A stretch of DNA of 64,000 bases from an uncultured Spirochaetaceae bacterium (GCA_902802305.1 CADCLG010000015.1:1-64000); one strand, 5' to 3'; positions 16,783 through 25,606 are shown, counted from the stretch's first letter. Notes: generated from the letters alone by a model not told the origin. Made by a program: numbers and translations.

Positions 16783-18905
16783 TTCTTTCTACCTCTTCCA
16801 AGCAAACGCAAACTGTTCAAAACTGCAAGAATTGTAACACCTACATCACCAAAAACGGCTACCCACATATTTGTTACGCCAAAAGCAGAAAGAATTAAAA
16901 TTGCACCTTTGATTGCAAGCGAACCGATTAAGTTTTCGTGAACGATTCTTACTGTACGGCGGCTTATTTTAATTCCATCTACAATCTTTGAAGGCTTATC
17001 TTCCATAAGAATAATATCAGCAGCTTCGATGGCGGCATCGCTTCCCATTGCACCCATTGCAATTCCAGCATCTGCCCTAGCTAAAATAGGAGCATCGTTT
17101 ATTCCGTCACCAGCAAAAATTAAAGTTCCACGCTTCTTTCCATCTTTAGACAAATCTTTAAGAAGTTCTTCAACTTTAGAAAGCTTGTCAGCACTCAAAA
17201 GTTCACCATAGGCCTTATGCAAGCCAAGACGTTCTGCAACTGTTCTTGCGGCACGACTGTTATCACCGGTAAGCATTACAATATTATCTACGCCAATCTT
17301 TTTAAGATTATCGATTGTAGTTTGCGAATCGTCCTTAATTTCATCACTGATTACAATGTGTCCGGCATATTTTCCGTTGCAAGCAACATGAACAACCGTT
17401 CCATCCTGATGTTCAGGACATTCATCATATTTTATAGCAAACTGATTCATAAGCTTGGTGTTTCCAGCAAGGACTTCCTTTCCATTAACAATTGCTTTGA
17501 TTCCTTCACCTGCAATTTCCTGAACATTTTCCAGCTTAACCTTGTCGCAGCATTTGTCGTGATGTGCCGCTTTTAAAGAAGCTGAAATCGGGTGGGTTGA
17601 AAACATTTCGGTGTGGGTTGCGATTGCAAGAAGTTCGTTTTCTGAAATTGATTCATCAATTGAATGAATATGAGTTACAACAAAATTACCCTTTGTTAAA
17701 GTACCAGTCTTATCAAATACGGCAATTTTTGTTTTTGCAAGAGCTTCAAGATAAGTGCTTCCTTTGATTAAAATCCCCTTTCTGGCAGAAGCTGTAATTC
17801 CACCACAGAAAGAAAGAGGAATTGAAATAACCAGAGCACAAGGACAGCTTACAACAAGGAACATCAAAGAACGATAAGTCCAAGTACTCCAGTTTTCGGT
17901 CCAGGTCCAGTTACCAGTCATAAATCCAACTACAAGGCTTGGAATGATTGCAAGGGCAAGTGCTGCACCAACGACAATCGGTGTGTAAACCTTTGCAAAA
18001 CGGGTAACAAACTGTTCAGACTTTGTCTTGTTTTCGGTTGCATTTTCTACAAGATTAAGGATTCGGCTCAAAGCTGATTCACCGGCAATTCTTGTAGTAC
18101 GGATTTCCAAAACTCCCTGCTTGTTGATTGAACCAGAAAGAACTTCATCACCAACAGAAACACGTCGAGGAATGCTTTCTCCAGTAAGAGCTGAAGTATC
18201 GATAAAACTTTCACCATCAACAATCACACCATCAATTGGTATTCTGTCGCCAGGTTTTACAATGATTACTGAACCAGTTTCTACTTCATCAGGAGATTTG
18301 TTTACATCACCATTTTCGGTTTTAACAGTTGCGTGGTCTGGTCTAAGTTTGGAGATTTCTTCGATTGAATCGCGGGATTTGTCGACTGCAAAATCTTCAA
18401 ACTTTTCACCAACCTGATAGAGAATCATAATTGCAACAGCTTCTTCGTATTTTCCAAGGATGATTGCACCAACAGAAGAAATTGCCATTAAAAACTGTTC
18501 ATCCAAAAAGCGTCCATGAATAATATTTTTTACTGCTCCAAGAAGAATGCCTTTTCCGCAGATGATATAAGCGGCAAAATACAAGGCAATCATTGCACCT
18601 TCAAAAATAAGGGCATTAACCGAAGGCAGCCATTTTTCAAGCGGAAGATGTTCGAGTATAAGGCCGAGTCCAAAAAGAACTGCGGCAATGATTATCTGTT
18701 TTACGCTAAGTTCGTCCTCTTCTTCTTCGCCATGGTGATGTCCGTGTTCATGACCGCAGCTGCAAGCGTCGTGATGGTGGTGGTCATGCTCGTGGCCACA
18801 CGAGCATCCATCGTGTTCATGCTCATGATGGTCGTGAACATGTGTCTCATGCTCAAGTTTGTCTAATTCATCTTCTTTTTTTAATTCCTTTATATCCTGT
18901 TCCAT
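16779..18905 (-). CDS. Zn/Cd-type heavy-metal-transporting P1B ATPase
   Basis: The enzyme exports divalent metals (Zn, Cd, Pb) across the inner membrane using ATP. The N-terminal ~60 residues have no ferredoxin-like metal domain. They carry a His/Asp/Glu-rich tail with two CSCGHEH blocks, likely a metal sponge. Core motifs are the intramembrane CPC (VSCPCALVI), the phosphorylation site DKTGTLT, the P1B-specific THPIS, and GDGINDAPILARADAGIAMG. The start at 18905 (MEQDIKEL) has a GGAGG ribosome site; the frame is open further upstream but lacks support. A CadC-type repressor gene lies immediately upstream on the same strand. The length of 708 residues is normal for the ZntA/CadA group. Confidence 0.94.
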   Translation of the reverse strand: MEQDIKELKKEDELDKLEHETHVHDHHEHEHDGCSCGHEHDHHHHDACSCGHEHGHHHGEEEEDELSVKQIIIAAVLFGLGLILEHLPLEKWLPSVNALIFEGAMIALYFAAYIICGKGILLGAVKNIIHGRFLDEQFLMAISSVGAIILGKYEEAVAIMILYQVGEKFEDFAVDKSRDSIEEISKLRPDHATVKTENGDVNKSPDEVETGSVIIVKPGDRIPIDGVIVDGESFIDTSALTGESIPRRVSVGDEVLSGSINKQGVLEIRTTRIAGESALSRILNLVENATENKTKSEQFVTRFAKVYTPIVVGAALALAIIPSLVVGFMTGNWTWTENWSTWTYRSLMFLVVSCPCALVISIPLSFCGGITASARKGILIKGSTYLEALAKTKIAVFDKTGTLTKGNFVVTHIHSIDESISENELLAIATHTEMFSTHPISASLKAAHHDKCCDKVKLENVQEIAGEGIKAIVNGKEVLAGNTKLMNQFAIKYDECPEHQDGTVVHVACNGKYAGHIVISDEIKDDSQTTIDNLKKIGVDNIVMLTGDNSRAARTVAERLGLHKAYGELLSADKLSKVEELLKDLSKDGKKRGTLIFAGDGINDAPILARADAGIAMGAMGSDAAIEAADIILMEDKPSKIVDGIKISRRTVRIVHENLIGSLAIKGAILILSAFGVTNMWVAVFGDVGVTILAVLNSLRLLGRGRKN

Positions 18906-18922
18906 AAAAAACCTCCGTAATT

Positions 18923-18963
18923 CAATGGACAATTTGCAATTGATAATTGACAATTATCCATTG
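18923..18963. repeat. AT-rich palindrome between cadC-type repressor and efflux ATPase
   Basis: CAATGGACAATT (18923-18934) and AATTATCCATTG (18952-18963) form a 12-bp inverted repeat with one mismatch. AATTG-rich palindromic sequence fills the loop. A similar AATTG-rich run lies downstream of flaB (about 12750-12795). It could be a small repeat element or an mRNA-processing hairpin. No function is shown. Confidence 0.5.
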
Positions 18964-18970
18964 TAAATTG

Positions 18971-19336
18971 TTAATTCTTAATTTCCAAAATGTGTTCTAA
19001 GCCACATTCAATAATCTTCTGGACATGTTCATCGGCGAGAGAATAATAAATTACTTTTCCTTCGCGGTGAGTTTTAACAAGGTTTGATTCCCTGAGCAGC
19101 TTTAGCTGGTGTGAGACGGCAGAAATTGTCATATTTAGTAAGGAAGAAATATCGCAAACACATAGTTCGCTTTTGTCGAGGGCATAGAGAATCTTTATTC
19201 GGGTACTATCACTGAAAATCTTGAAGAAATCAGCCAGATTAAGCATGACTTCTTCATCAGGAAATGCATTTTTTACATTTTCAACTGCTTCACTGTGAAT
19301 TACGAGGCAATCACAGGTTAATTCATTTTTTCCCAT
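18971..19336 (-). CDS. ArsR/SmtB-family metal-sensing repressor (CadC-type)
   Basis: The 121-residue winged-helix repressor releases DNA on binding metal ions. The DNA-binding helix-turn-helix is at ISSLLNMTISAVSHQLKLLRE. Candidate metal ligands are the N-terminal CDC (residues 9-11), the alpha-3 Cys pair in ELCVCD, and the C-terminal DEHVQKIIECGLEH, which resembles the alpha-5 zinc site of SmtB/CziA/CadC. The presence of both alpha-3 cysteines and alpha-5 residues suggests Cd/Pb plus Zn sensing. It lies directly before the efflux ATPase gene. Two operator-like inverted repeats sit upstream at 19362-19414. Confidence 0.92.
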   Translation of the reverse strand: MGKNELTCDCLVIHSEAVENVKNAFPDEEVMLNLADFFKIFSDSTRIKILYALDKSELCVCDISSLLNMTISAVSHQLKLLRESNLVKTHREGKVIYYSLADEHVQKIIECGLEHILEIKN

Positions 19337-19361
19337 AAAAAAAACACCTTCATTTTTTCAT

Positions 19362-19414
19362 TTGAATGATTATTCAACTGTTTTTAGTATACAGTCATTT
19401 GAGTAATTGTTCAA
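19362..19414 (-). promoter_or_regulatory. Twin ArsR/SmtB-type operators
   Basis: TTGAAT-GATT-ATTCAA (19362-19377) is a perfect inverted repeat. TTGA-GTAATTG-TTCAA (19399-19414) is a related, weaker copy. Both match the known ArsR/SmtB operator form with a TGAA...TTCA core. They lie just upstream of the repressor gene, so metal-responsive autoregulation of the repressor-ATPase pair is expected. Confidence 0.8.
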
Positions 19415-19475
19415 GTGTTTTTATGAAGATGTTTTTATAAAGCTATCTAGCAAAAAAAATCAGTGAAATAGAGCC

Positions 19476-20210
19476 TCAGCACTTAATCTGGCCCAAAACT
19501 TTACCAATGGAATCATGAATAACTAAGTTGCAATAAGAATCCTGAGTGGTAACGGACTTGTTTATCATAACCAACTTATCACCGCGGAAATAACGGATAA
19601 AACCAGCTGCAGGATAGACATTCAGAGATGTGCCGCCAATAATCAGACAGTCAGCATTAGAAATTGCATTCAGAGCACCACTGACAACATCATCATTTAA
19701 ACCCTCTTCATAGAGAACGACATCGGGTTTTACAAGACCATTGCATTTTGTACAATGCGGCAAAGTATCTGGAGCTGAAGCAGAATCCTTTATAAACTGA
19801 GCATCGTAAGGAGCCCCGCAATCCAGACAGAAATTGCGCAGGGTACTACCATGAAGTTCATAAACAACTTTGCTGCCAGCTTCCTGATGAAGGCCATCGA
19901 TATTTTGAGTTACAACTGCTTTGAGTTTTCCTGCTTTTTCCAGTTCTGCAAGCTTGTAATGGGCAGGATTTGGTTTGATTCCTACAGGAAGCAATTTGGC
20001 ACGATAAAATCTATAAAACTCTTTTGTATCTCTATAAAAAAAGGAACGACTTATGATTTCTTCCGGCGGATAATCCCATTCCTGATTGTAGAGACCATCG
20101 ACGCTTCTGAAATCCGGGATTCCAGATTCTGTAGAAACGCCTGCTCCTCCAAAGAAAACAATGTTGGAGCTTTCATCGATAATTTTTTGCAGTTCTTCTA
20201 TTTCATTCAT
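19476..20210 (-). CDS. cobB: NAD-dependent protein deacylase (sirtuin, CobB/SIR2 type)
   Basis: The enzyme removes acetyl or acyl groups from lysine using NAD. The 244-residue sequence has the NAD-binding GGAGVSTESGIPDFRS, the catalytic block TQNIDGLHQEAGS with the active-site His region ELHGS, the zinc Cys pairs CLDC and CTKC, and GTSLNVYPAA. It overlaps the upstream mutase gene by four bases (ATGA), so the two are translationally coupled. This suggests co-expression of the deacylase with central sugar metabolism. Confidence 0.94.
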   Translation of the reverse strand: MNEIEELQKIIDESSNIVFFGGAGVSTESGIPDFRSVDGLYNQEWDYPPEEIISRSFFYRDTKEFYRFYRAKLLPVGIKPNPAHYKLAELEKAGKLKAVVTQNIDGLHQEAGSKVVYELHGSTLRNFCLDCGAPYDAQFIKDSASAPDTLPHCTKCNGLVKPDVVLYEEGLNDDVVSGALNAISNADCLIIGGTSLNVYPAAGFIRYFRGDKLVMINKSVTTQDSYCNLVIHDSIGKVLGQIKC

Positions 20211-21742
20211 AAGGACCCTCTGTCAAGCCGGTCAAAACCGTCGGTAAGTTCTTTTGCAATGGCAATCAGCTTTTGTAAATCACCTTTGCGGGCACCTTCG
20301 ATATTAAGTGGCATAACAGGATCGTGAAGACTCATTCTCAAAAGCATCCAGCCCTGAACATCCTCGCCCTTAAAGCTCAAGCGGATTCCTTCGTAAGAAT
20401 ATGGCATTTCGTAGCCCTTTGCTTCTGCGCGTTTTTTGAACTCGCCAAGAACATTCTGTCCGTATTCCTTAAAATCTTCTCCAGAAATCTTAAAGCGGAA
20501 CTCACCTTCTTCAACAAGAGGAGGAAGTTTTTCGATAAGACTATCCAGCTTTTTACCAGATTTAACGGCAGCGGCAAGAGCGATTACCAGTTTTACAGCA
20601 AGGAAAGCACCATCATCCAGATAATAATTATCTTTAAGCGCACCATGACCGGAAGTTTCCATTGCAAGTGGAGCGACAATTCCCTGAGCATTGAGTTCCT
20701 TCTGCTTGTTGATTACGTTTTTATATCCGCGCATATAACAGAGATGCTTTAAGCCAAGAACTTTTTCAAGGAAGTATGTAAGGCGGTCAGAAGTAACTGA
20801 ATCGGTAATGATTGTGCTACCTGGATATTCCGGGGCTAAAATTGCAGAAATCATAGCGATGATTGAATCACGATTTACTTCGCTTCCATCAGAAAGAACG
20901 GCAGACATACGGTCAACATCGGTATCGAAAATCAAGCCTAAATCAGCTTTATTTTTGAGAACGGCAGAACGGATTGATTCCATAGCTGCTTTATTTTCGG
21001 GATTAGGAATATGATTAGGAAACATGCCGTCTGGTTCAAGGAACTGGCTGCCTGTAGTATCTGCACCAAGTGGCTGTAAGATTTTATCTACAAAGAAGCC
21101 GGATGCACCGTTTCCACTATCAACTACGATGTGAAGTCCTTTTAGAGGTTCATCATTGGCTGTAAAACCATTGTCTTTTGCAATTCCATCTTTAATTTTG
21201 TTTTTAAGATATTCTGCATATACGTTAAGCAAATCAAAAGACTGAACATCAGATATTGCAGATTTGCTCATTGCCATTTCGATGTATTCTGCAGGAACTT
21301 CGCTGGCAATTTTAAGGATTTGAGTGATATCATCATGTTCAAGACCGCCGTCCTTATCAAAAAACTTAATTCCGTTTCTGTTAAAAGGAAGATGGCTTGC
21401 AGTAATCATTGCTGAACCGTCATATTTTGTCTGTTCAAAGATAATTGACATGAACATTGCCGGAGTTGTTGCGAGATTGCAGTTTATAACTTTGGCACCT
21501 GTGCTCATCATTCCAGTAATCAGGGCATTTGCAAGAGAAGGACCAGAGATGCGTGAATCACGGCCAACTCCAATTGTTAATTCTGCCGCTTTTTTACCAG
21601 TTTTTGTTGAAAGCCAGCTTATATAGGCACAGCCGATTTTTAAAGCGATTTCTTCTGTAATATTAACGTTTTCGCCTTCAACGCCTTCTACAGCGATTCC
21701 ACGGATATCGCTGCCATTCTGTAATTTCATAATATCATTCAT
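20207..21742 (-). CDS. Phosphomannomutase/phosphoglucomutase family protein
   Basis: The enzyme moves phosphate between the C1 and C6 hydroxyls of a hexose. The 511-residue protein has the alpha-D-phosphohexomutase domains. The catalytic loop is TASHLPFNRNG, where Ser is the phosphorylated residue and Leu-Pro replaces the more common Asn-Pro. The metal site is DTDVDRMS and the sugar-binding loop is ETSGHGALK. The domain-4 phosphate loop near FKEYGQ/YEGIRLS is less clear. Its specificity (mannose or glucose) cannot be set from the motifs seen. It is the first gene of a two-gene unit with the sirtuin. Confidence 0.9.
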   Translation of the reverse strand: MNDIMKLQNGSDIRGIAVEGVEGENVNITEEIALKIGCAYISWLSTKTGKKAAELTIGVGRDSRISGPSLANALITGMMSTGAKVINCNLATTPAMFMSIIFEQTKYDGSAMITASHLPFNRNGIKFFDKDGGLEHDDITQILKIASEVPAEYIEMAMSKSAISDVQSFDLLNVYAEYLKNKIKDGIAKDNGFTANDEPLKGLHIVVDSGNGASGFFVDKILQPLGADTTGSQFLEPDGMFPNHIPNPENKAAMESIRSAVLKNKADLGLIFDTDVDRMSAVLSDGSEVNRDSIIAMISAILAPEYPGSTIITDSVTSDRLTYFLEKVLGLKHLCYMRGYKNVINKQKELNAQGIVAPLAMETSGHGALKDNYYLDDGAFLAVKLVIALAAAVKSGKKLDSLIEKLPPLVEEGEFRFKISGEDFKEYGQNVLGEFKKRAEAKGYEMPYSYEGIRLSFKGEDVQGWMLLRMSLHDPVMPLNIEGARKGDLQKLIAIAKELTDGFDRLDRGSL

Positions 21743-21781
21743 ATATATCTCCTTAATTAAGTCCGTATTAGTGGCCTTGTA

Positions 21782-23011
21782 TTATTTATTCATTAACTCT
21801 TTAATTTTTGCTGTTAATAATGCGGCGGCTTTTGCATGTGTTTTTTCTGACGGATGCCAGTCGGCCGCAATTCCATCACCCATATTTTGATTTGCAAACT
21901 TTAACGGTGTTACTTTTAAATCACCCGTTTCTGCCTGATATTCACTTACTGCACTTTCGATTGCCGGATATAAATCCTGTCCCATAATTCCAAGAGAACA
22001 GATGATATGGGCGTCAGGATTTTTTGAGCGGATATCTTTTAAGAAGGCTATGTAAGCATCCTTATATTCTGTAATTTTTTTGCTGTCACCTTTTGTATAA
22101 CTTGCATCGTTGGTTCCAAGGTTGATTACAATAAAGTCAGGAAGAAAGGAAGAAAAATCCCATTTTACGGCTTTTGGGTCTACGGCAACAACAGTGGACC
22201 AGCTTACGGCAAGTCTGTCATAATAGCGTGGAATCTGCTGAGATTCCTGTTTTGCCCCGTTGCCAGAATAACCGGAAATAATTCCCCAACCACTGGCACT
22301 TACCATTGAGTAATCAGCATTGAGATTTGCAGCAGTTTTATAAGCATAAGTTTTTGAATTGTCTTCGGTAGAAGTTTTGAAATGGTGATTTCTATCCAAA
22401 TCATCAACACCATAACCACATGTGATTGAATCACCGATAAACTCTATTTTTAAATCTCGCGGAGCTGTAGGAGAAATTGTACCATCTTCATCAACTGTGA
22501 TTTTGGAAATTGCAGCTAGAGAACTTGTTGCTTCTGAAACTTTGATTATACGTACTTCGCCTTCGATAAGTTCTTCGCCATTGAAAATAGTATAATCCTT
22601 AGATTTTGACAAAATCATTGTATCGAGTTTGCGTTCTCCATTTACAAAGGCAACTATTCGTGCGGCGGAACCATTATCACTTCCGCTGACTCTGTTATCT
22701 CCAATGATTGTAACATCAAGGCGTTTTGCTTTTACATTGAACTCGGCTCCTGTAGAGGAATAGCACATTAAAAGCTTGTCGTCCATAAAGAAAGAACGAC
22801 CTAAATGTTTTACATGATCAGTATCTGGCAGAAAATCGATTGTTTTTGGATTTAATTCTGGAGCCTTATCTACCTGGGTAGCCTGAGTGTCTGTTTTTTG
22901 GGAAGGATTGCCTGAAACAGCAGAGTTTGAGGCACAAGAAGAAAAACTGCTTATACAAAGCAGCAGGAACATTCCAACAAGAAAGCGGATATAATAATTC
23001 TTTAGATTCAT
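21782..23011 (-). CDS. Secreted GDSL/SGNH esterase lipoprotein, CE2-like
   Basis: The protein carries a lipoprotein signal (LLLCISSFSSCAS, lipid Cys near residue 26). A jelly-roll-like N-terminal domain follows (about 60-200). A SGNH domain comes next, with IEFIGDSITCGYGV (nucleophile Ser), SASGWGIISGYSG, INLGTNDASY and ADWHPSEKTHAK (His). This two-domain order matches carbohydrate esterase family 2, which deacetylates xylan or glucomannan. Its role would be at the cell surface or in the periplasm, trimming acetyl groups from plant polysaccharide. It is monocistronic as far as can be seen and divergent from the exonuclease gene. Confidence 0.87.
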   Translation of the reverse strand: MNLKNYYIRFLVGMFLLLCISSFSSCASNSAVSGNPSQKTDTQATQVDKAPELNPKTIDFLPDTDHVKHLGRSFFMDDKLLMCYSSTGAEFNVKAKRLDVTIIGDNRVSGSDNGSAARIVAFVNGERKLDTMILSKSKDYTIFNGEELIEGEVRIIKVSEATSSLAAISKITVDEDGTISPTAPRDLKIEFIGDSITCGYGVDDLDRNHHFKTSTEDNSKTYAYKTAANLNADYSMVSASGWGIISGYSGNGAKQESQQIPRYYDRLAVSWSTVVAVDPKAVKWDFSSFLPDFIVINLGTNDASYTKGDSKKITEYKDAYIAFLKDIRSKNPDAHIICSLGIMGQDLYPAIESAVSEYQAETGDLKVTPLKFANQNMGDGIAADWHPSEKTHAKAAALLTAKIKELMNK

Positions 23012-23159
23012 AGGGTAATTATAAACGCTAATGTGCCGAATGTCGAGATTTTTAGTATTTTGCGACAGGTGGGTATCACTGACGAGTGCTGAATATCACA
23101 AGTGTCTATCACACTTTGACAGTGTTCTTTTGTTACACTAAAATCAAGAGGTAAAAATT

Positions 23160-23762
23160 ATGGAATATTTTGCTATAGATTTTGAAACGGCGAATGATTA
23201 TCAAAATAGTGCGTGTTCAGTTGGCGTAGTTCGTTTTGTGGATGGAGTTGAAAAGGACAGTGTTTATTCGTTGATTAAGCCTGCTAAGATGTATTTTCGG
23301 CCAGATTTTATAGATATTCATGGAATCAGTTATGGGGATGTTCGGAATAAGCCGCAATTCCCGGAAGTCTGGCAGACGATTGTTGAACCTTTTTTGTATT
23401 CTTCGGTTGAAGATAAGGGACTTCCAAAAGGAACTTGTTCTAAAAATAAGATTATCAATTTTGTTGCACACAACGCTTCTTTTGATATGGGAGTTATCCG
23501 CGGGTGCTGCAATTATTATGGTATGCCGCTGCCAGATGCAAATTATGCCTGTACACTTCAAGCTTCCCGAAAGGCTTGGAAGGAATTATGCAGTCACAGG
23601 CTCACTTTTTTGGCTGAACATTTTGGCATTGTTTACGACGCTCACAACGCTTTGGACGATGCACGTACTTGCGGAAAGATTTTTGCAATGGCCGCAGAAA
23701 AGCTGGGATGCGGAATAGAAGATTTGTTCAGACGTGGTGAACGTAAATTGTGTGAACTTTAG
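23160..23762 (+). CDS. DEDDh 3'-5' exonuclease (DnaQ/epsilon-like)
   Basis: The 200-residue protein has the three Exo motifs: FAIDFETAN (Asp, Glu), VAHNASFDMGVIRG (Asp) and AHNALDDARTCGKIF (His, Asp). It is a stand-alone proofreading or RNase T-like exonuclease rather than part of a polymerase. A promoter-like pair, TTGACA (23116-23121) and TAAAAT (23139-23144), is spaced 17 bp, so the leader would be very short. The gene converges on the PPIase gene and overlaps its stop codon by four bases. Confidence 0.88.
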   Translation: MEYFAIDFETANDYQNSACSVGVVRFVDGVEKDSVYSLIKPAKMYFRPDFIDIHGISYGDVRNKPQFPEVWQTIVEPFLYSSVEDKGLPKGTCSKNKIINFVAHNASFDMGVIRGCCNYYGMPLPDANYACTLQASRKAWKELCSHRLTFLAEHFGIVYDAHNALDDARTCGKIFAMAAEKLGCGIEDLFRRGERKLCEL

Positions 23763-24376
23763 TTTTCACAGCCAACTTCGTCACAATTGCAGTCGCCATT
23801 GCCGCAGCCACCTTCGCAAGCGTTGTCGCCTTCACCACAAGAGCCACAACCGCCTCCACAACCACCGCAGCCTCCGCCTCCGCAGCCGCCACATCCACCG
23901 CAACCACCTATAGAGTTTTGAAGGGAGAGTCTTGTTAATTCATTTTCTGTTGGTTCACGAACACTAACAATTTCAACATCAAAATAGAGAACCTGACCAG
24001 CAAGGGAATGATTTCCATCTACTGTAATTTTGTCACCATCTACATCAACGACAGAAACTATCGAAAGACCTTCTGCGGTCTGAACCTGGAACATCATTCC
24101 AACTTCAATTGTTATGCCGTCTTCAAATCTGTCACGGGAAATTGAAAAGACTCTTGCTTCATCCCTAAAACCATAACCATCTTCCGGTTGAATTACACAA
24201 GAAAATTTTTCACCTTCAGATTTGCCTTCAAGCTCTCGCTCAAGTCCGGCAATTAAATAACCGTTTCCATGAATGTATTCAAGAGGTTCAGCACCAACAG
24301 AGCTGTCAAGAACCTTTCCATCCTTATCTTTAAGTGTGTAATTAATTAAAACAACCTTATCTTTAGAAATAATCAA
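23759..24376 (-). CDS. slyD: SlyD-type FKBP peptidyl-prolyl isomerase with Cys/Gly-rich metal tail
   Basis: This is a protein-folding catalyst and chaperone. The FKBP half begins KDKVVLINYTLKDKDGKVLDSS and has YIHGNGYLIAGLERELEG. An insert-in-flap domain follows (about 70-130), with the family signature VDGNHSLAGQ. The last ~50 residues are a Gly/Cys repeat tail (GGCGGCGG units, about 15 Cys). SlyD tails are known to bind nickel, and in that family they are usually His-rich. Here the tail has no His, so a soft-metal or Fe-S-related role is conceivable. It overlaps the Nfu gene by 14 bp, coupling the two. Confidence 0.9.
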   Translation of the reverse strand: MIISKDKVVLINYTLKDKDGKVLDSSVGAEPLEYIHGNGYLIAGLERELEGKSEGEKFSCVIQPEDGYGFRDEARVFSISRDRFEDGITIEVGMMFQVQTAEGLSIVSVVDVDGDKITVDGNHSLAGQVLYFDVEIVSVREPTENELTRLSLQNSIGGCGGCGGCGGGGCGGCGGGCGSCGEGDNACEGGCGNGDCNCDEVGCEN

Positions 24377-24665
24377 ATCCGTTTTCTCCTAAGTCGGGTG
24401 CATTATCCTGAACAACTTCTGTAATTTCTGGACAGGCATCTTTTAAATACTGTTCAACGCCCATCTTCAAATCCATAACAGCCATAGGACAACCACCACA
24501 GGCACCAAGCATCTTTAAATGAACTCGGTTCTGTTCATCTATTCCAACATATTCTATATCACCACCGTCAGCTTGAAGCATTGGGCGGAACATATCCAGA
24601 GCTTCTTTTACAAGATTCTCATCCAAAGTCTTTTTTTCGCCATTTTCTATATTATTATCAGCCAT
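24363..24665 (-). CDS. NifU-like (Nfu) iron-sulfur scaffold protein
   Basis: The 100-residue protein matches the NifU C-terminal domain, which carries and delivers Fe-S clusters. It shows EALDMFRPMLQADGGDIEYV and the cluster-binding CxxC in LGACGGCPMAVMDLKMGVE. It is stand-alone, without the NfuA A-type domain. The overlap with the SlyD-like gene, which has a cysteine-rich tail, suggests linked metal-centre handling. Confidence 0.92.
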   Translation of the reverse strand: MADNNIENGEKKTLDENLVKEALDMFRPMLQADGGDIEYVGIDEQNRVHLKMLGACGGCPMAVMDLKMGVEQYLKDACPEITEVVQDNAPDLGENGFDYF

Positions 24666-25013
24666 AAAAACCCCTTTGAAAAAATTACGTTTTAAAGATA
24701 ATAAATTTCTTTTGAATAGTAAATATTATTTCTAATAACATTAAATTATAAATACAAAACTCTCTCTGATCTCTCCAGCATCCCCTCTGAAATACAAAAG
24801 GTTATTTATGCCTAAAATCATACTTATTCTAATTTTTTTTGGGTCAAAAGGTCTCAGTTTTTAAGTTGAACACTTATAAAATGGATAAAAATGTGCATTT
24901 TTCAAATCACAAAGAAATTAATGGGAGTGATTCTTTTTATATCAGTTATATGAAAAAGTTAAAATCCGAGTAAAAATGGAAAAAATATATATTTTAACGA
25001 CCTGAAAAACACT
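24666..25013. other. AT-rich intergenic region upstream of the small heat-shock gene
   Basis: No gene is seen in this stretch. It separates the minus-strand Nfu/SlyD unit from the plus-strand heat-shock gene. An 18-codon ORF (24808-24864) is not supported. As the region upstream of a sigma-54-type promoter it could hold activator sites, but I could not identify a clear repeated element. Confidence 0.4.
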
Positions 25014-25029
25014 TGGCATGATAATTGCT
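25014..25029 (+). promoter_or_regulatory. Sigma-54 (RpoN)-type promoter of the small heat-shock gene
   Basis: TGGCAT-GATAA-TTGCT has the invariant GG (25015-25016) and GC (25027-25028) ten bases apart, matching the -24/-12 consensus TGGCAC-N5-TTGCA at all but two positions. It lies about 118 bp upstream of the ATG. Confidence 0.7.
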
Positions 25030-25111
25030 ATATATTAAGTGTAACGAGAACAAGTTTAGCTCCCAGTTACAAGGAAACCGTAAAGCTTCCGACATATTCA
25101 AATTACAAAAC

Positions 25112-25130
25112 TTCGCGACACAGCCGCGAA
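25112..25130 (+). promoter_or_regulatory. GC-rich hairpin just before the small heat-shock ribosome site
   Basis: TTCGCG (25112-25117), a seven-base loop and CGCGAA (25125-25130) form a perfect stem four bases before the AGGAGG ribosome site (25135-25140). The stem does not cover the ribosome site, so it is not an obvious thermometer. It could stabilise the mRNA. Confidence 0.45.
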
Positions 25131-25146
25131 AATCAGGAGGTTCTTT

Positions 25147-25590
25147 ATGAACGAATTAGCACTTTTTAATGATTTATTTGATGGATTTGGAGATGACGGA
25201 TTCTTAATGCCATCTTTCAATTACAAGAAAGCTTTTATATCACCTAAGGTTGATGTAAAAGAAGCCAAAGACGCTTATATCATGGAAATGGATCTTCCTG
25301 GAAAGACAGAAAAAGATATCAATATTGAGTTCAGTAACAATGTTCTGACAATTTCTTCTGAAACAAAATCTGAAAAGGAGGAAAAGAAAGAAGAAAAAGC
25401 CGAAGCCAAGGAAGCTCCAAAATATCTGATTAAGGAACGCAGCTATTCAAAGTTCTCAAGAAGTTTTACACTTCCTGATGATGTACAAGCTGACAATATC
25501 ACTGCAAAGGTTGAAAACGGCGTATTGCACATCAACTTGCCACGAAAGGCAATTACTGCACCACGCAAGATTGCGATTACTGCGGCCTAA
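25147..25590 (+). CDS. Small heat-shock protein, Hsp20/alpha-crystallin family
   Basis: This chaperone holds unfolding proteins in solution. The 147-residue product has a short N-terminal arm (LFNDLFDGF), then an alpha-crystallin domain from about residue 35 (PKVDVKEAKDAYIMEMDLPG) through the conserved KVENGVLHINLPR. The C-terminal tail (ITAPRKIAI) has an IxI-like anchor. A Lys/Glu-rich loop (KSEKEEKKEEKAEAKE) is longer than usual. An ideal ribosome site (AGGAGG, spacing six), a sigma-54-type promoter and a 5' hairpin precede it, and a strong terminator-like stem follows. Confidence 0.95.
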   Translation: MNELALFNDLFDGFGDDGFLMPSFNYKKAFISPKVDVKEAKDAYIMEMDLPGKTEKDINIEFSNNVLTISSETKSEKEEKKEEKAEAKEAPKYLIKERSYSKFSRSFTLPDDVQADNITAKVENGVLHINLPRKAITAPRKIAITAA

Positions 25591-25606
25591 GGCAGGTAAT
25601 TGATTC

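Noticed and set aside
24808..24864. 18-codon hydrophobic ORF upstream of the small heat-shock gene
   Set aside because: Weak ribosome site, no similarity recognised, and the region is AT-rich intergenic DNA.
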